Positions 63,023 through 64,000 of a stretch of 64,000 nt of DNA are shown in pieces. The translations under genes and the position numbers were made by a program. A model generated the notes under the pieces. The model saw nothing but the letters and a program-made list of their open reading frames with translations. It was not told the DNA's origin and made no database searches. Each line of letters opens with the position of its first letter. Position 1 is the first letter of the stretch. This stretch comes from Ignavibacteria bacterium (GTDB lineage Bacteria; Bacteroidota; Ignavibacteria; Kapaibacteriales; UBA961): positions 62,001 to 126,000 of the forward strand of contig JADJXV010000002.1 of NCBI GenBank assembly GCA_016720145.1, given 5' to 3'.

Positions 63023-64000
63023 CAGGTTCACTCGCATGCCGTGGCTTAGGTACATTGCCGAATGGAGATTTATATACCGTAAAAGCAGTCGAAGGGCTGA
63101 TGTATATATCGTCGGACAATGGTGAAAATTGGGTAAAAACGACCGGCACGATTCCCGTGCAAGATGAGATAAACACGTTCAGGCATGTATTTGTGATTAC
63201 AACGGCTACGAGTGGTTCAATATATTCGACAATGTTCCAATCTCCTTATATTTTTAGAACATCCGACAATGGAATTACATGGGATAGCATTGCATACAAT
63301 CTACCTATAGATGATGCAAATCAGACAGTAGACGGACTCTGCGTTGATAAATCGGGTACAGTCTATACATCAGTGCGGCTAAAGGGAATTTACAAGTTAT
63401 TGCCTAATTCTACCACATGGCAAGCTTTACCTCAAGAGCCGACCGGACCAAGTGATTGCTTTGCGCTCTTTATCACCAAGAATGGCACCTTGCTAAATGG
63501 AGGACCAAACGGATTATTCCGTATGGCGTCAGGAGCAAGTGCTTGGGACGAAGTCACCGGCATTAAGTATTCTTACATTGACGGGATCGCAGCTACAGAA
63601 GGTAAGTATTTTATGCTTCAAGGCGATTGGCTCTATTCTTCGGATAAATCATCCATAGCATTCATGCCCGTTAGTGGACTTCCAACTGTCAGTAAATTCT
63701 ATGAACTAGCAGCAAAAAACAATTCAGTTGTCATTGCCTCGAATGATTCAATCTATGCCAGCTCGACCGGCGGACAATCTTGGAAGGGGCATTCTTTACC
63801 AGAAGGTATTTTGCCGCTTAGCATATCTACAATTGCAGTACGAGATCAACAAATTGTTTTGAGTATAGAAGATACGGCTACCGATGTTGATGGCAACTTT
63901 CTTTACTCTCTATTTTATTCCAAAGATCTCGGTGCAAACTGGAGTCCTTTGACTTTTTCCAATAATCCCTTAAATCAATGGGGATATGCATCGATATACC
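63019..64000 (+). CDS. BNR-repeat propeller protein, continuation (cut by window end)
   Basis: The frame is open from about 62986 to the last base and shows further Asp-box-like repeats (SSDNGENW, TSDNGITWDS, SSTGGQSWKG, SKDLGANWSP). The ATG at 63019 is internal, not a real start. The C-terminus, where a T9SS sorting domain would be expected, lies outside the window. No catalytic residue can be assigned. Confidence 0.75.
   Translation, partial: MTGSLACRGLGTLPNGDLYTVKAVEGLMYISSDNGENWVKTTGTIPVQDEINTFRHVFVITTATSGSIYSTMFQSPYIFRTSDNGITWDSIAYNLPIDDANQTVDGLCVDKSGTVYTSVRLKGIYKLLPNSTTWQALPQEPTGPSDCFALFITKNGTLLNGGPNGLFRMASGASAWDEVTGIKYSYIDGIAATEGKYFMLQGDWLYSSDKSSIAFMPVSGLPTVSKFYELAAKNNSVVIASNDSIYASSTGGQSWKGHSLPEGILPLSISTIAVRDQQIVLSIEDTATDVDGNFLYSLFYSKDLGANWSPLTFSNNPLNQWGYASIY

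Overview
The window looks like a chromosomal segment from a moderately AT-rich bacterium of the FCB group (Bacteroidota/Chlorobiota/Kapabacteria-like). Supporting signs are type IX secretion (T9SS) genes porU and porV, several proteins ending in T9SS type A sorting domains, a short primary sigma factor of 286 residues with no region 1.1, and start codons with only weak or absent Shine-Dalgarno sites. A genus cannot be fixed from the sequence.

Layout. 0-2.6 kb: the end of an unknown gene, about 1 kb of repeats, and a Spy-like LTxxQ protein. 2.7-8.7 kb: an envelope/glycan block (two GT9 glycosyltransferases, a methyltransferase, an outer-membrane barrel protein, a GT2 enzyme) followed by rpoD. 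8.9-14.1 kb: porV and a frameshifted porU. 14.4-19.8 kb: tRNA-Gly, lipB, a voltage-gated-type cation channel, clpX, clpP and a frameshifted tig with a His-rich tail. 19.9-22.2 kb: tRNA-Leu, hpnE, rplU, rpmA. 22.5-33.8 kb: four tandem paralogous giant secreted proteins with IgGFc-binding-like N-termini; the last is broken. 33.9-37 kb: ftsW-like gene, DUF1569 protein, cupin, Crp/Fnr regulator. 37.5-43.8 kb: a secreted BNR-type protein, ahcY-metK, a lipoprotein and an orphan XRE antitoxin-like gene. 43.8-44.4 kb: repeats. 44.4-48 kb: sugar nucleotidyltransferase, 3-hydroxyanthranilate dioxygenase, hicBA, a YbdK-type ligase. 48.2-54.2 kb: lnt, then an HtrA-like protease, a CHASE2 membrane protein and a FecR-like protein. 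54.2-64 kb: YgiD-like dioxygenase, a protein built of about nine DUF5666-like modules, MazG-like protein, thyX, MauG/CCP-like di-heme protein, a soluble TPR histidine kinase, and a frameshifted BNR protein cut by the window end.

How the parts work together. PorU and PorV are the outer-membrane attachment machinery that cleaves T9SS C-terminal domains; six other genes here encode likely clients. tig, clpP and clpX form a proteostasis operon; metK and ahcY form the SAM/SAH cycle. The HtrA/CHASE2/FecR trio is the best candidate for an undescribed envelope-sensing module, and the four-paralogue array is the most conspicuous accessory structure.

Caveat. Four genes (porU, tig, the fourth paralogue twice, the terminal BNR gene) carry single-base frame breaks. 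At least two of the five lie in T runs. This may be assembly error rather than biology. Dispersed palindromic and ACTTAC-type repeats occupy most gene-free stretches.
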